This document shows positions 24,773 through 31,994 of a stretch of 64,000 nucleotides of DNA, piece by piece. Below the pieces are notes generated by a model that ran no database searches, was not told where the DNA came from, and saw only the letters and a program-made list of their open reading frames with translations. The stretch is from JABCPE02 sp963509715. GTDB taxonomy: Bacteria > Bacteroidota > Bacteroidia > Flavobacteriales > Weeksellaceae. Location: the NCBI GenBank assembly GCA_963509715.1, contig CAUPCB010000003.1, positions 1-64,000 on the forward strand, read 5' to 3'. Both the position numbers and the translations under genes were made by a program. Position 1 is the stretch's first letter, and each line of letters opens with the position of its first letter.

Positions 24773-25327
24773 ATGAAGGTAAAAGATGAAGATATTATCC
24801 TTCTTATGCAAAGTCCTGAAAGTCAAGAAAAAGGACTTCGTATGATGATGGATGCGTATCAGAGTCGGTTGTATTGGCATATTCGTAGGCTGGTCAATGA
24901 TGAAGATGCCGCAAAGGATGTTTTGCAGGAAACTTTTATCAAAGTCTATCAGAATTTTTCACAATTCAAGAAAGACAGTCAGCTCTACACATGGCTCTAC
25001 AGGATAGCATCTAACGAGGCTCTGCAACATCTGAATAAGGTGAAAAAAATGCAGAAAACAGAGCAGGATGCAGATGTCTATCTAGAAAACCAAAAAGCAG
25101 AAAATAGCGGGAGAAATGCAGATGAAATAGAGCTTTTATTACAAGATGCGATACAAAAACTACCAGAGAAACAACGGATGGTTTTTACGCTGAGGTATTA
25201 TGATGACCTGCCATATGAGGAAATTAGCAAGATTTTGGATATGTCAGTAAGTACACTGAAAACCAACTATCACTACGCGAAAAGCAAAATAGAACAGTAT
25301 ATTTTAGACCATAGCGAAGAATTTTAA
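24773..25327 (+). CDS. ECF-type RNA polymerase sigma factor
   Basis: A 184-residue sigma-70 family factor containing only regions 2 and 4. Region 2: DEDAAKDVLQETFIKVYQN and YTWLYRIASNEALQHL. Region 4: LPEKQRMVFTLRYYDDLPYE, then the helix-turn-helix ISKILDMSVSTLKTNYHYA. It is first in a three-gene set; 2 bases separate it from the membrane-anchored gene downstream, which is the likely anti-sigma factor. The regulon is unknown, but such modules usually control themselves. Confidence 0.93.
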   Translation: MKVKDEDIILLMQSPESQEKGLRMMMDAYQSRLYWHIRRLVNDEDAAKDVLQETFIKVYQNFSQFKKDSQLYTWLYRIASNEALQHLNKVKKMQKTEQDADVYLENQKAENSGRNADEIELLLQDAIQKLPEKQRMVFTLRYYDDLPYEEISKILDMSVSTLKTNYHYAKSKIEQYILDHSEEF

Positions 25328-25329
25328 AA

Positions 25330-25839
25330 ATGAAAAAAATAGATATAGAAAAATGGGAACGAAAAACGCCTGAACTGCCAGAAAACTTTTTCGAGGAAAT
25401 GCAGGAAAAAGTTTTAGATAAAACGGTAAGGGTAGAAAAACGACCTGTGAAAAGGTTTAAAATAAACCCAGCGTGGGCTTCTGCAGCTGCGATAGCGGTG
25501 ATTTTTGGGATTTCGTTTTTTATAAATTTCAAGAATAAAAATGCGGAAGTGATACAAAATCCTCAGATGGTTCAGACTGAAAATAATTCAAATCTAAATC
25601 AAGAGCAAAGCGCTGAATATCAAGCAGATGTTGTAAATCAAGAAGCGGTAGAGAATCAACCCTATACAGAACCGAAAACATCTTTCGCAGGGCAGAGTTC
25701 TGATGCTGTTTCTGAGCAGAAAATAAAAAATCTTTCTACGAAACTCAAAATGGAAGAGGTTCTCAATGTCATGAGCGAAGAGGAACTTCAGGAGCTGACT
25801 AGTAATTATGAACAAGACACCTTTTTGGATTTATATTAA
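25330..25839 (+). CDS. putative membrane-anchored anti-sigma factor
   Basis: A 169-residue protein with a cytoplasmic N-terminus (1-50, starting MKKIDIEKWERKTPELPENF), one membrane helix (about 55-72: ASAAAIAVIFGISFFINF), and a Gln/Asn-rich exported tail of about 95 residues ending MSEEELQELTSNYEQDTFLD. It has no zinc-binding HxxxCxxC motif. The anti-sigma role is inferred from position just after the ECF gene, topology and size, not from a family match. The ECF sigma stop is 2 bases upstream. Confidence 0.7.
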   Translation: MKKIDIEKWERKTPELPENFFEEMQEKVLDKTVRVEKRPVKRFKINPAWASAAAIAVIFGISFFINFKNKNAEVIQNPQMVQTENNSNLNQEQSAEYQADVVNQEAVENQPYTEPKTSFAGQSSDAVSEQKIKNLSTKLKMEEVLNVMSEEELQELTSNYEQDTFLDLY

Positions 25840-25853
25840 TTAAAATTTTAAAA

Positions 25854-26339
25854 ATGAAAAAAATATTTTTTTTATTAGCCATATCTTTTGGAATGCTGGT
25901 TTCTGCACAAAAGAACAATGGAAAACACCACGAGGACAAGAAAAGCTATATTCATGATTTTGAAAAAATGACACATGAAGAGAAAATGGCTTTCATTCAG
26001 CAGTTGAGTGTTAATAAAATCATCAAAGAATTAGAGCTTTCTGGTGAGAAAAAAGATACTGTGGAGAAACTTCTTAGTGAATATCTTAAAGCGCAAAGGG
26101 AAATAAAAGCTTTTAAACCTATGGGTGCTCATGAAAATCTGACTGATGAAGAGGCTTTAAGAAAGATAAACCTTGGTTTTGAAGTTGCGCAGAAGGTTTT
26201 GGATAACAGAAAATTTTACTCCAAAAAATTACTGGAACACCTTTCTCCACAACAGGTTTTGAAAATTTATAAAATAGAGAAAGATATCAAGGATTCCTTT
26301 AAGCATAAACACGATAAAGACAAACATAAGACTAAATAA
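25854..26339 (+). CDS. secreted Spy/CpxP-like helical protein
   Basis: A 161-residue exported protein (signal MKKIFFLLAISFGMLVSAQ). The mature protein is all-helical and charged, His/Lys-rich at both ends (KHHEDKK; KHKHDKDKHK). Motifs such as MTHEEKMAFIQQL and HLSPQQVLKIYKIEKDI resemble the LTxxQ-type repeats of Spy/CpxP and of periplasmic metal sensors like CnrX. In such systems the exported protein binds unfolded proteins or metal and feeds back on the sigma/anti-sigma pair. It lies 14 bases after the anti-sigma candidate, and a terminator follows. Confidence 0.72.
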   Translation: MKKIFFLLAISFGMLVSAQKNNGKHHEDKKSYIHDFEKMTHEEKMAFIQQLSVNKIIKELELSGEKKDTVEKLLSEYLKAQREIKAFKPMGAHENLTDEEALRKINLGFEVAQKVLDNRKFYSKKLLEHLSPQQVLKIYKIEKDIKDSFKHKHDKDKHKTK

Positions 26340-26348
26340 ATTTATACC

Positions 26349-26379
26349 AAAAGAGATTGATTTTTTCAGTCTCTTTTTT
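26349..26379 (+). terminator. terminator of the ECF operon
   Basis: A 12-bp stem with one G-U pair (AAAAGAGATTGA with TCAGTCTCTTTT) and a T loop, followed by a T-run. It overlaps the lepA promoter. Confidence 0.82.
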
Positions 26380-26389
26380 GTTATCTTTG
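26357..26389 (+). promoter_or_regulatory. promoter of lepA, embedded in the upstream terminator
   Basis: TTG (26357-26359), 22-nt spacing, TATCTTTG (26382-26389), 19 nt before the lepA start. The -33 element lies in the left arm of the terminator stem. Confidence 0.6.
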
Positions 26390-26408
26390 CAGGATACTGA
26401 TTTTTGAA

Positions 26409-28205
26409 ATGAAAAATATAAGAAATTTTTGCATCATTGCACATATTGACCATGGTAAATCTACCTTGGCAGACCGACTTTTGGAGTATACTAATACAGT
26501 GACACAGAGGGAGTTGCAGGCGCAGACTCTTGATGATATGGATTTGGAAAAGGAGCGAGGAATTACCATAAAATCCCATGCTATCCAGATGGACTATGAA
26601 TACAAGGGTGAAAAATATATCCTTAACCTTATTGACACTCCTGGGCATGTGGATTTCTCGTATGAAGTTTCGCGTTCCATTGCGGCGTGCGAAGGAGCTT
26701 TGCTGATTGTAGATGCGGCGCAAAGCATTCAGGCTCAGACTATTTCCAATCTTTATTTGGCGTTAGAAAACGATTTGGAAATTATTCCAATTTTGAATAA
26801 AATAGACCTTCCTTCGGCAAATCCTGAGGAGGTTACAGATGAAATTGTCAATCTTTTGGGCTGTAAACCAGAGGATGTTCTCCGTGTTTCTGGAAAAACA
26901 GGAGCAGGAGTGAAAGAACTTTTGGAGCAGATCGTGGAGAGAATCCCAGCGCCAGAGGGTGACCCAGATGCACCGCTACAGGCGTTGATTTTTGACTCTG
27001 TGTTTAACCCATTTAGAGGAATTGAGGCTTATTTCAAAGTGGTAAATGGAAGCATCAAGAAAGGACAGAAAGTGAAATTTATGGCTACTGACCGCACCTA
27101 TGATGCCGATGAGGTAGGAACTTTGAAACTAAAACAAGCGCCTAAACAAGAGATAAAATGTGGAGATGTGGGCTACATCATTTCTGGAATAAAGGATGCC
27201 CGAGAGGTGAAAGTAGGGGACACCATTACTTCCGCTGAAAATCCAGCTCCTGCACCGATAGAAGGTTTCGAAGAGGTGAAACCGATGGTATTTGCGGGGA
27301 TTTATCCGATAGAATCTGAAGATTTTGAGGAGCTTAGGGCTTCATTAGAAAAACTAAGGCTCAATGATGCTTCACTTGTTTTCGAGGCGGAAAGTTCGGC
27401 GGCACTGGGCTTTGGTTTCCGATGTGGTTTCCTTGGAATGCTTCACATGGAGATAGTTCAGGAGCGTCTTGACAGGGAATTTGGGATGAATGTAATCACT
27501 ACTGTTCCCAATGTATCTTATCACGGCTACACCAAGAAAGAGCCAGATGTTCCTATCCTTATCAACAACCCATCCGAAATGATGGACCCTACCACGATGG
27601 ATAGAGTGGAAGAACCGTATATAAAGGCTTCTATCATTACTAAGTCTGATTTTGTGGGAGCTGTGATGACGCTTTGTATAGAAAAACGAGGCGAAATCGT
27701 GAACCAGTCTTATTTGACTTCTGACCGAGTGGAATTGATTTTCAATATGCCGTTATCAGAGGTGGTGTTTGATTTTTATGACCGATTAAAATCTATTTCC
27801 AAAGGATATGCATCGTTTGACTATCACCCAATAGGTTTCCGTCCATCCAAATTGGTGAAAATGGATATCCTTATCAATGGAGATATGGTGGATGCGCTTT
27901 CTTCCCTGATACACGATTCCAATGCCTATAACATCGGTAAAAAAATGTGCGAGAAACTTCGTGAACTGATACCGAGACAGCAGTTTGACATCGCGGTTCA
28001 GGCGGCTCTGGGAACTAAAGTAATCGCCCGAGAAACCATAAAAGCCCTTCGTAAAGATGTAACCGCAAAATGTTATGGTGGTGACATCTCTCGTAAGAGA
28101 AAACTCCTTGAAAAACAAAAAGAAGGAAAGAAAAAAATGAAACAAATTGGGCGTGTAGAAGTTCCTCAGTCTGCATTTATGGCGGTGCTGAAGCTGAATG
28201 ATTAG
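26409..28205 (+). CDS. lepA: elongation factor 4 (LepA), back-translocating GTPase
   Basis: A 598-residue translational GTPase, standard length. G1 is AHIDHGKS, G2 contains ERGITIKS, G3 is DTPGHVDF, and G4 is NKIDLPSA. The unique C-terminal domain ends RKKLLEKQKEGKKKMKQIG-type (positively charged), followed by VPQSAFMAVLKL. It acts on stalled or mistranslocated ribosomes. It has its own promoter; a small lipoprotein gene follows after 15 bases. Confidence 0.97.
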   Translation: MKNIRNFCIIAHIDHGKSTLADRLLEYTNTVTQRELQAQTLDDMDLEKERGITIKSHAIQMDYEYKGEKYILNLIDTPGHVDFSYEVSRSIAACEGALLIVDAAQSIQAQTISNLYLALENDLEIIPILNKIDLPSANPEEVTDEIVNLLGCKPEDVLRVSGKTGAGVKELLEQIVERIPAPEGDPDAPLQALIFDSVFNPFRGIEAYFKVVNGSIKKGQKVKFMATDRTYDADEVGTLKLKQAPKQEIKCGDVGYIISGIKDAREVKVGDTITSAENPAPAPIEGFEEVKPMVFAGIYPIESEDFEELRASLEKLRLNDASLVFEAESSAALGFGFRCGFLGMLHMEIVQERLDREFGMNVITTVPNVSYHGYTKKEPDVPILINNPSEMMDPTTMDRVEEPYIKASIITKSDFVGAVMTLCIEKRGEIVNQSYLTSDRVELIFNMPLSEVVFDFYDRLKSISKGYASFDYHPIGFRPSKLVKMDILINGDMVDALSSLIHDSNAYNIGKKMCEKLRELIPRQQFDIAVQAALGTKVIARETIKALRKDVTAKCYGGDISRKRKLLEKQKEGKKKMKQIGRVEVPQSAFMAVLKLND

Positions 28206-28220
28206 AAAAAGAGATAAACT

Positions 28221-28553
28221 ATGAAATACTATTTAAATTTGAGTTTAGTTATAATTTTTCTTTATTCATGTGGGAAAGATAAGAAAAATGGATATAAGGA
28301 AGGAGGAGCTGATTATAAGTATGAATATAGAACTGGTACTTCTGGAGAATATGAATATAATTATGATGTTATAGGAGAGGATGAGGAAGGTGAAGAAGTA
28401 AGTGGGAATGTTGACACACAAGGTAAATATGGAGAAGGGACAATTATAGATAGTTATGGAAAAGAGAGAGAAGTAGAAACTGAGTGGGTTGATTATGGTG
28501 TTATGGAGGCAACCGATGAGGATGGGAATGTTTATAGATTAGAAGTTGAATAA
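28221..28553 (+). CDS. small acidic lipoprotein
   Basis: A 110-residue lipoprotein with signal and lipobox ending LYSC (about Cys17). The mature part is acidic and Gly/Tyr/Glu-rich with imperfect repeats (YKYEYRTG, GEYEYNYD, GEDEEGEE). No family is recognised. The A/T-rich codon use differs from lepA and nrnA on either side, suggesting an accessory gene. Confidence 0.68.
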   Translation: MKYYLNLSLVIIFLYSCGKDKKNGYKEGGADYKYEYRTGTSGEYEYNYDVIGEDEEGEEVSGNVDTQGKYGEGTIIDSYGKEREVETEWVDYGVMEATDEDGNVYRLEVE

Positions 28554-28608
28554 TTATAATAATCTGTAGTTAATATTATACAAATATATTTACGGAATAG
28601 TTCAGTTT

Positions 28609-29613
28609 ATGTTTAGTAAAGAGGCTTTGTCAGAGATAGAAAATCTGATTTCAGTAAAAGAAAAAATAGTAATCGTTACCCATTACAATCCTGATGGAGA
28701 TGCCATTGGGAGCAGTCTTGGGCTTAAGCATTTCCTTAGGAATAGAGGCGTAGAGGCGGAAATCATCGTTCCCAACGACTTCCCAAAGTTCCTAAAATGG
28801 ATGCCCGAAGCAAAAAAAATAACTATCGCAGAGTATAAAAAAAGAAAAGCCATAGAGCTGATAGAGGCAGCGGATGTGGTATTTTGCTTGGATTTTAATA
28901 CTTATACGAGGATAGGTATGGTAGGCGACTGGGTAAGCAATTCCAAAGCCGTTAAAATCTTGATAGACCACCACCAGCAGCCTGGTGAGTTTGATTTTGT
29001 TTATTCTGATACCAATATTCCTGCTACTTCGCAGATGGTTTATCATTTTATAGAAGCGCTGGGACAGGAAAATCTAGTTGATGAAAACACCGCAAAATGC
29101 CTATATACAGGGATAATGACCGATACGGGGGGCTTTCGGTACCGTTCCACAAGTGCGACTACTCACAGAATTATCGCGAATTTAATAGAAAAAGGCGCAA
29201 ATCCTGCCGAGATTAGTTCTAACACTTGGGATAATAATACGGTGAGCCGTCTGAAACTGCTTTCCTTGATTTTAGGGCGAGTGGAATTGGTAAAAGATAA
29301 TGAAGTGGTTGTTCTTTGGCTAAAACGAAACGAACTGCAAGAATTTGGCTTTGAAAAGGGAGATACTGATGGCTTTGTAAATTATGGGCTGAGCCTCGCT
29401 GGTGTGAAGGTTTCCGCTTTCTTTATGGAAGACCTTTATGAAGATTTTATCAAAATATCTTTCCGTTCCAAAGAAGATGTAGATGTCAATCAGTTCGCTA
29501 GAAAATATTTCAATGGTGGCGGACATATCAACGCCGCTGGAGGGAAATATCTAAAATCTCTGGAAGAAACAGTATCAGATTTTAAGAAAATTGTAGAAAA
29601 AGAAGGAATATAA
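28609..29613 (+). CDS. nrnA: DHH/DHHA1 phosphoesterase, NrnA-like
   Basis: A 334-residue bifunctional oligoribonuclease/pAp phosphatase family enzyme. DHH domain motifs are VTHYNPDGDAIGSSLGLK, FCLDFNT and LIDHHQQPGEF, with TGIMTDTGGFRYRSTS downstream. The C-terminal DHHA1 domain ends with NGGGHINAAGGKY. It degrades short RNAs and 3'-phosphoadenosine 5'-phosphate using Mn. A shared terminator follows. Confidence 0.92.
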   Translation: MFSKEALSEIENLISVKEKIVIVTHYNPDGDAIGSSLGLKHFLRNRGVEAEIIVPNDFPKFLKWMPEAKKITIAEYKKRKAIELIEAADVVFCLDFNTYTRIGMVGDWVSNSKAVKILIDHHQQPGEFDFVYSDTNIPATSQMVYHFIEALGQENLVDENTAKCLYTGIMTDTGGFRYRSTSATTHRIIANLIEKGANPAEISSNTWDNNTVSRLKLLSLILGRVELVKDNEVVVLWLKRNELQEFGFEKGDTDGFVNYGLSLAGVKVSAFFMEDLYEDFIKISFRSKEDVDVNQFARKYFNGGGHINAAGGKYLKSLEETVSDFKKIVEKEGI

Positions 29614-29614
29614 A

Positions 29615-29638
29615 AAAGCTGCCATATTTGGCAGCTTT
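29615..29638. terminator. bidirectional terminator between nrnA and psd
   Basis: A perfect 10-bp stem (AAAGCTGCCA with TGGCAGCTTT) around a 4-nt loop. A-runs to the left and T-runs to the right serve the convergent genes nrnA (+) and psd (-). Confidence 0.88.
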
Positions 29639-29644
29639 AATTTT

Positions 29645-30301
29645 TTATGCGTTTTTCAGTTTTGCGATTACATCGATACCTCCTGTGGTAATGTCTCCTA
29701 TTTTGCAGAGAACTTCTGTGCCGATTGGCAAGAAAACATCCATCCTAGAACCGAATTTGATGAAGCCCAGCTCATGCCCTGCTTTGGCATCATCGCCCAC
29801 TTCTGAATACATTACGATTCTTCTCGCGACATATCCTGCTATCTGTCTAAATACTACTTTCTGGTTGGTCAGAGTGTCCACAGCTATCGTTGTTCTTTCG
29901 TTTTCTGTGGAGGATTTTTCGTTCCAAGCCATCAGGTATTTCCCAGCATGGTATTTTCTGTAGGAAACTTTTCCTGTCACAGGATATCTGCATATATGTA
30001 CATTGAGAGGAGACATGAAAATAGAAATCTGAAGGCATTTTGTTTTCAAAACTTCGTCTTCTTCCACTTCCTTTATCATCACTACTTTTCCATCAACAGG
30101 CGCCACCACAGTGTCCGTGTGTTCTGAAATATTTCTGTTTGGAACACGGAAAAACCAAACAACCAAGCAGAATAAAATAAGTAAAGGCAGGGTTACCAAT
30201 ACCGAATATCTATCAAGAAAAAAATGCGAAATGGCAGATAACAAGGTTAAAACCAATAAAGAAACGATAATAGTCCCTTTTCCTTCTCTATGAAGTGTCA
30301 T
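29645..30301 (-). CDS. psd: phosphatidylserine decarboxylase (short type)
   Basis: A 218-residue membrane-associated enzyme that converts phosphatidylserine to phosphatidylethanolamine. Two N-terminal hydrophobic helices (about 10-50) are followed by VVAPVDGKVV and ISIFMSPLNVHICRYP. The self-cleavage site is GS in FIKFGSRMD, which forms the pyruvoyl cofactor. Length and motif match the short PSD class. It is the last gene of the LUD-cdsA-psd set. Confidence 0.93.
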   Translation of the reverse strand: MTLHREGKGTIIVSLLVLTLLSAISHFFLDRYSVLVTLPLLILFCLVVWFFRVPNRNISEHTDTVVAPVDGKVVMIKEVEEDEVLKTKCLQISIFMSPLNVHICRYPVTGKVSYRKYHAGKYLMAWNEKSSTENERTTIAVDTLTNQKVVFRQIAGYVARRIVMYSEVGDDAKAGHELGFIKFGSRMDVFLPIGTEVLCKIGDITTGGIDVIAKLKNA

Positions 30302-30313
30302 AATTTTATGTAT

Positions 30314-31186
30314 TTAAATTAAGTTTTCGATAATAAAATATAAATATATCACAGGCGCACATAGGATGAAACTATCCAATCTGTCCAGCACACCGCCATG
30401 CCCAGGGATGATGTTTCCGCTGTCTTTCACGCCGAAAGTTCTTTTCAGCTGGCTCTCTACCAAGTCTCCAAGTGGAGCAAAAACAGAAACAAGAAGCCCA
30501 ATGATAATCCAGTTTCCTCTCAGTTCAGGCATCTTTTGTTCAATGAAGAATCCTAAAATCAAAGTGCAGATTACTCCGCCAGCAAAACCTTCCCAAGTTT
30601 TTTTCGGGCTGATTTTCGGAGCCATTTTATGTTTTCCAAACATTCTTCCAGCAAAATACGCAAAACCATCACTGCTCCATATTAGCGTAAATAAGACAAA
30701 AGTCTCCCAGCCAAAATGTTTTTCGGAATAATTAAACATAGGAAGTCCTAATGCAAATGAAAACGAGAGAAATACATAAATTACGATGAATATCAGTTTC
30801 CCATTATCATAATAAAGTTCATTCGGATATTTAAATAAAGTAAATGAAGCGATGAAAACTAGGGCAATACCCAAAAGCTCTTGGATATTAAAAATGAAGT
30901 AAAAATCATGATTTAGGAATCTTATCCCAAATCTATAAAAAACGATGAATCCCACTGGGAAAACTATCCATTTCCACCAACCTTCACCCAATTTCATTAT
31001 TTTAATCGCTTCCCAAGCACCTACCACCACAAAAAATAAAATCAAAGAAAGGTATAAGTACTCTTGTTTTACATCAATATTTAGGAAATCTTTTAAGTAA
31101 ACAGAGCCGAAATGGGTAGTGCATAGAAAAACGACCAAACCATAGACTGCTCCAGAAATAGCACGCTGAATTAAATTCTTATCCAA
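30314..31186 (-). CDS. cdsA: phosphatidate cytidylyltransferase
   Basis: A 290-residue polytopic membrane enzyme that makes CDP-diacylglycerol. The family signature is near the C-terminus: TFGVKDSGNIIPGHGGVLD followed by RLDS. PKKTWEGFAGG is a second conserved motif. About eight membrane segments can be read. psd follows after 12 bases; together they supply the phospholipid pathway. Confidence 0.95.
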   Translation of the reverse strand: MDKNLIQRAISGAVYGLVVFLCTTHFGSVYLKDFLNIDVKQEYLYLSLILFFVVVGAWEAIKIMKLGEGWWKWIVFPVGFIVFYRFGIRFLNHDFYFIFNIQELLGIALVFIASFTLFKYPNELYYDNGKLIFIVIYVFLSFSFALGLPMFNYSEKHFGWETFVLFTLIWSSDGFAYFAGRMFGKHKMAPKISPKKTWEGFAGGVICTLILGFFIEQKMPELRGNWIIIGLLVSVFAPLGDLVESQLKRTFGVKDSGNIIPGHGGVLDRLDSFILCAPVIYLYFIIENLI

Positions 31187-31205
31187 AATTAGTAATTTAA
31201 AAAAA

Positions 31206-31790
31206 TTAATCTTCGAGCAAAAGTAAGAAAAGTTTTGGATATTTCTTGTTTGGATTGTCTAAATTTGATTTTCCTCCACTTATTGATGTTATTTTTTTAA
31301 TATGGCTTTTCCGATTTATTCTTGACATGGCTTCGCTGAGGTCGCTCACTATTTGAGAAACATTCGCCATGACGATGATTTTTTCGGGCAGCATCTGATT
31401 ACTAAAATGCAGTATATTATCACATGAAAGCATGATTTTTCCATCGAAGGCAATTAAATATTCACAAGTGATAAACGCAGCATCATTTTGTTTGCATAGA
31501 AGCTCTGTATAAGGCGTTTTCGTAACATCTAAAAATTTTTGTAAATCCTCATCACAGCAGAAAACGGAGGTTATATTTTCAGAATCAATGATTTTATGAA
31601 GAATAGGAAGAGCTTCAGCTTCATTTACACAATAGTTAAAAACACCTCCAGAGAGAGTAAATAACTGAGCAAATTTATAATCTACATCAGCATGTTTAAG
31701 TGTGTCTCCGTAATCAAGAAGACCCTGAGGAGATTTATTTTTTTCTTCACCACCGAAGATTTTACCGATTAAATTTTTAAAAAAGCTCAA
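31206..31790 (-). CDS. LUD domain protein (LutC/YkgG-like)
   Basis: A 194-residue cytoplasmic protein resembling the LUD (LutB/LutC/YkgG) domain. Readable segments are VFCCDEDLQKFLDV, DAAFITCEYLIAFDGKIML and EKIIVMANVSQIVSDLSEA. LutB and LutC act in lactate oxidation with an FeS partner, but no lutA/lutB is nearby. The gene is fixed between ftsH and cdsA in related genomes as far as I recall, which suggests a role linked to the membrane or the phospholipid operon. It leads the minus-strand cdsA-psd set. Confidence 0.75.
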   Translation of the reverse strand: MSFFKNLIGKIFGGEEKNKSPQGLLDYGDTLKHADVDYKFAQLFTLSGGVFNYCVNEAEALPILHKIIDSENITSVFCCDEDLQKFLDVTKTPYTELLCKQNDAAFITCEYLIAFDGKIMLSCDNILHFSNQMLPEKIIVMANVSQIVSDLSEAMSRINRKSHIKKITSISGGKSNLDNPNKKYPKLFLLLLED

Positions 31791-31895
31791 TTATAATACA
31801 AAAATTATATTTAATAGGTCACGAAGTTAATAATAATTTTGAATAAATCAAAAAACAAACAGGTTTCATGTAAGAATTGATAAACAAAATTGATA

Positions 31896-31912
31896 TTATT
31901 TGAATCAAATAA
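31896..31912. repeat. perfect palindrome upstream of the LUD-cdsA-psd operon
   Basis: TTATTTG-AAT-CAAATAA, 7-bp arms with a 3-nt centre. It lies in the 204-bp gap between ftsH and the LUD gene, about 105 bp upstream of the LUD start codon. No clear -7 element was found in this gap for the LUD gene. A regulatory dyad is possible. Confidence 0.35.
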
Positions 31913-31959
31913 CGAAGAATTTTGTAAAAAAGTATAAACCTTAGTTTTTACAAACAAAA

Positions 31960-31987
31960 AAACCTCTCTAATTTTATAGAGAGGTTT
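31960..31987 (-). terminator. terminator of the rsfS-ftsH operon
   Basis: An 11-bp perfect stem (AAACCTCTCTA with TAGAGAGGTTT) around a 6-nt loop, followed by a T-run when read on the minus strand. It lies 8 bases after the ftsH stop. Confidence 0.88.
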
Positions 31988-31994
31988 GATTAAA

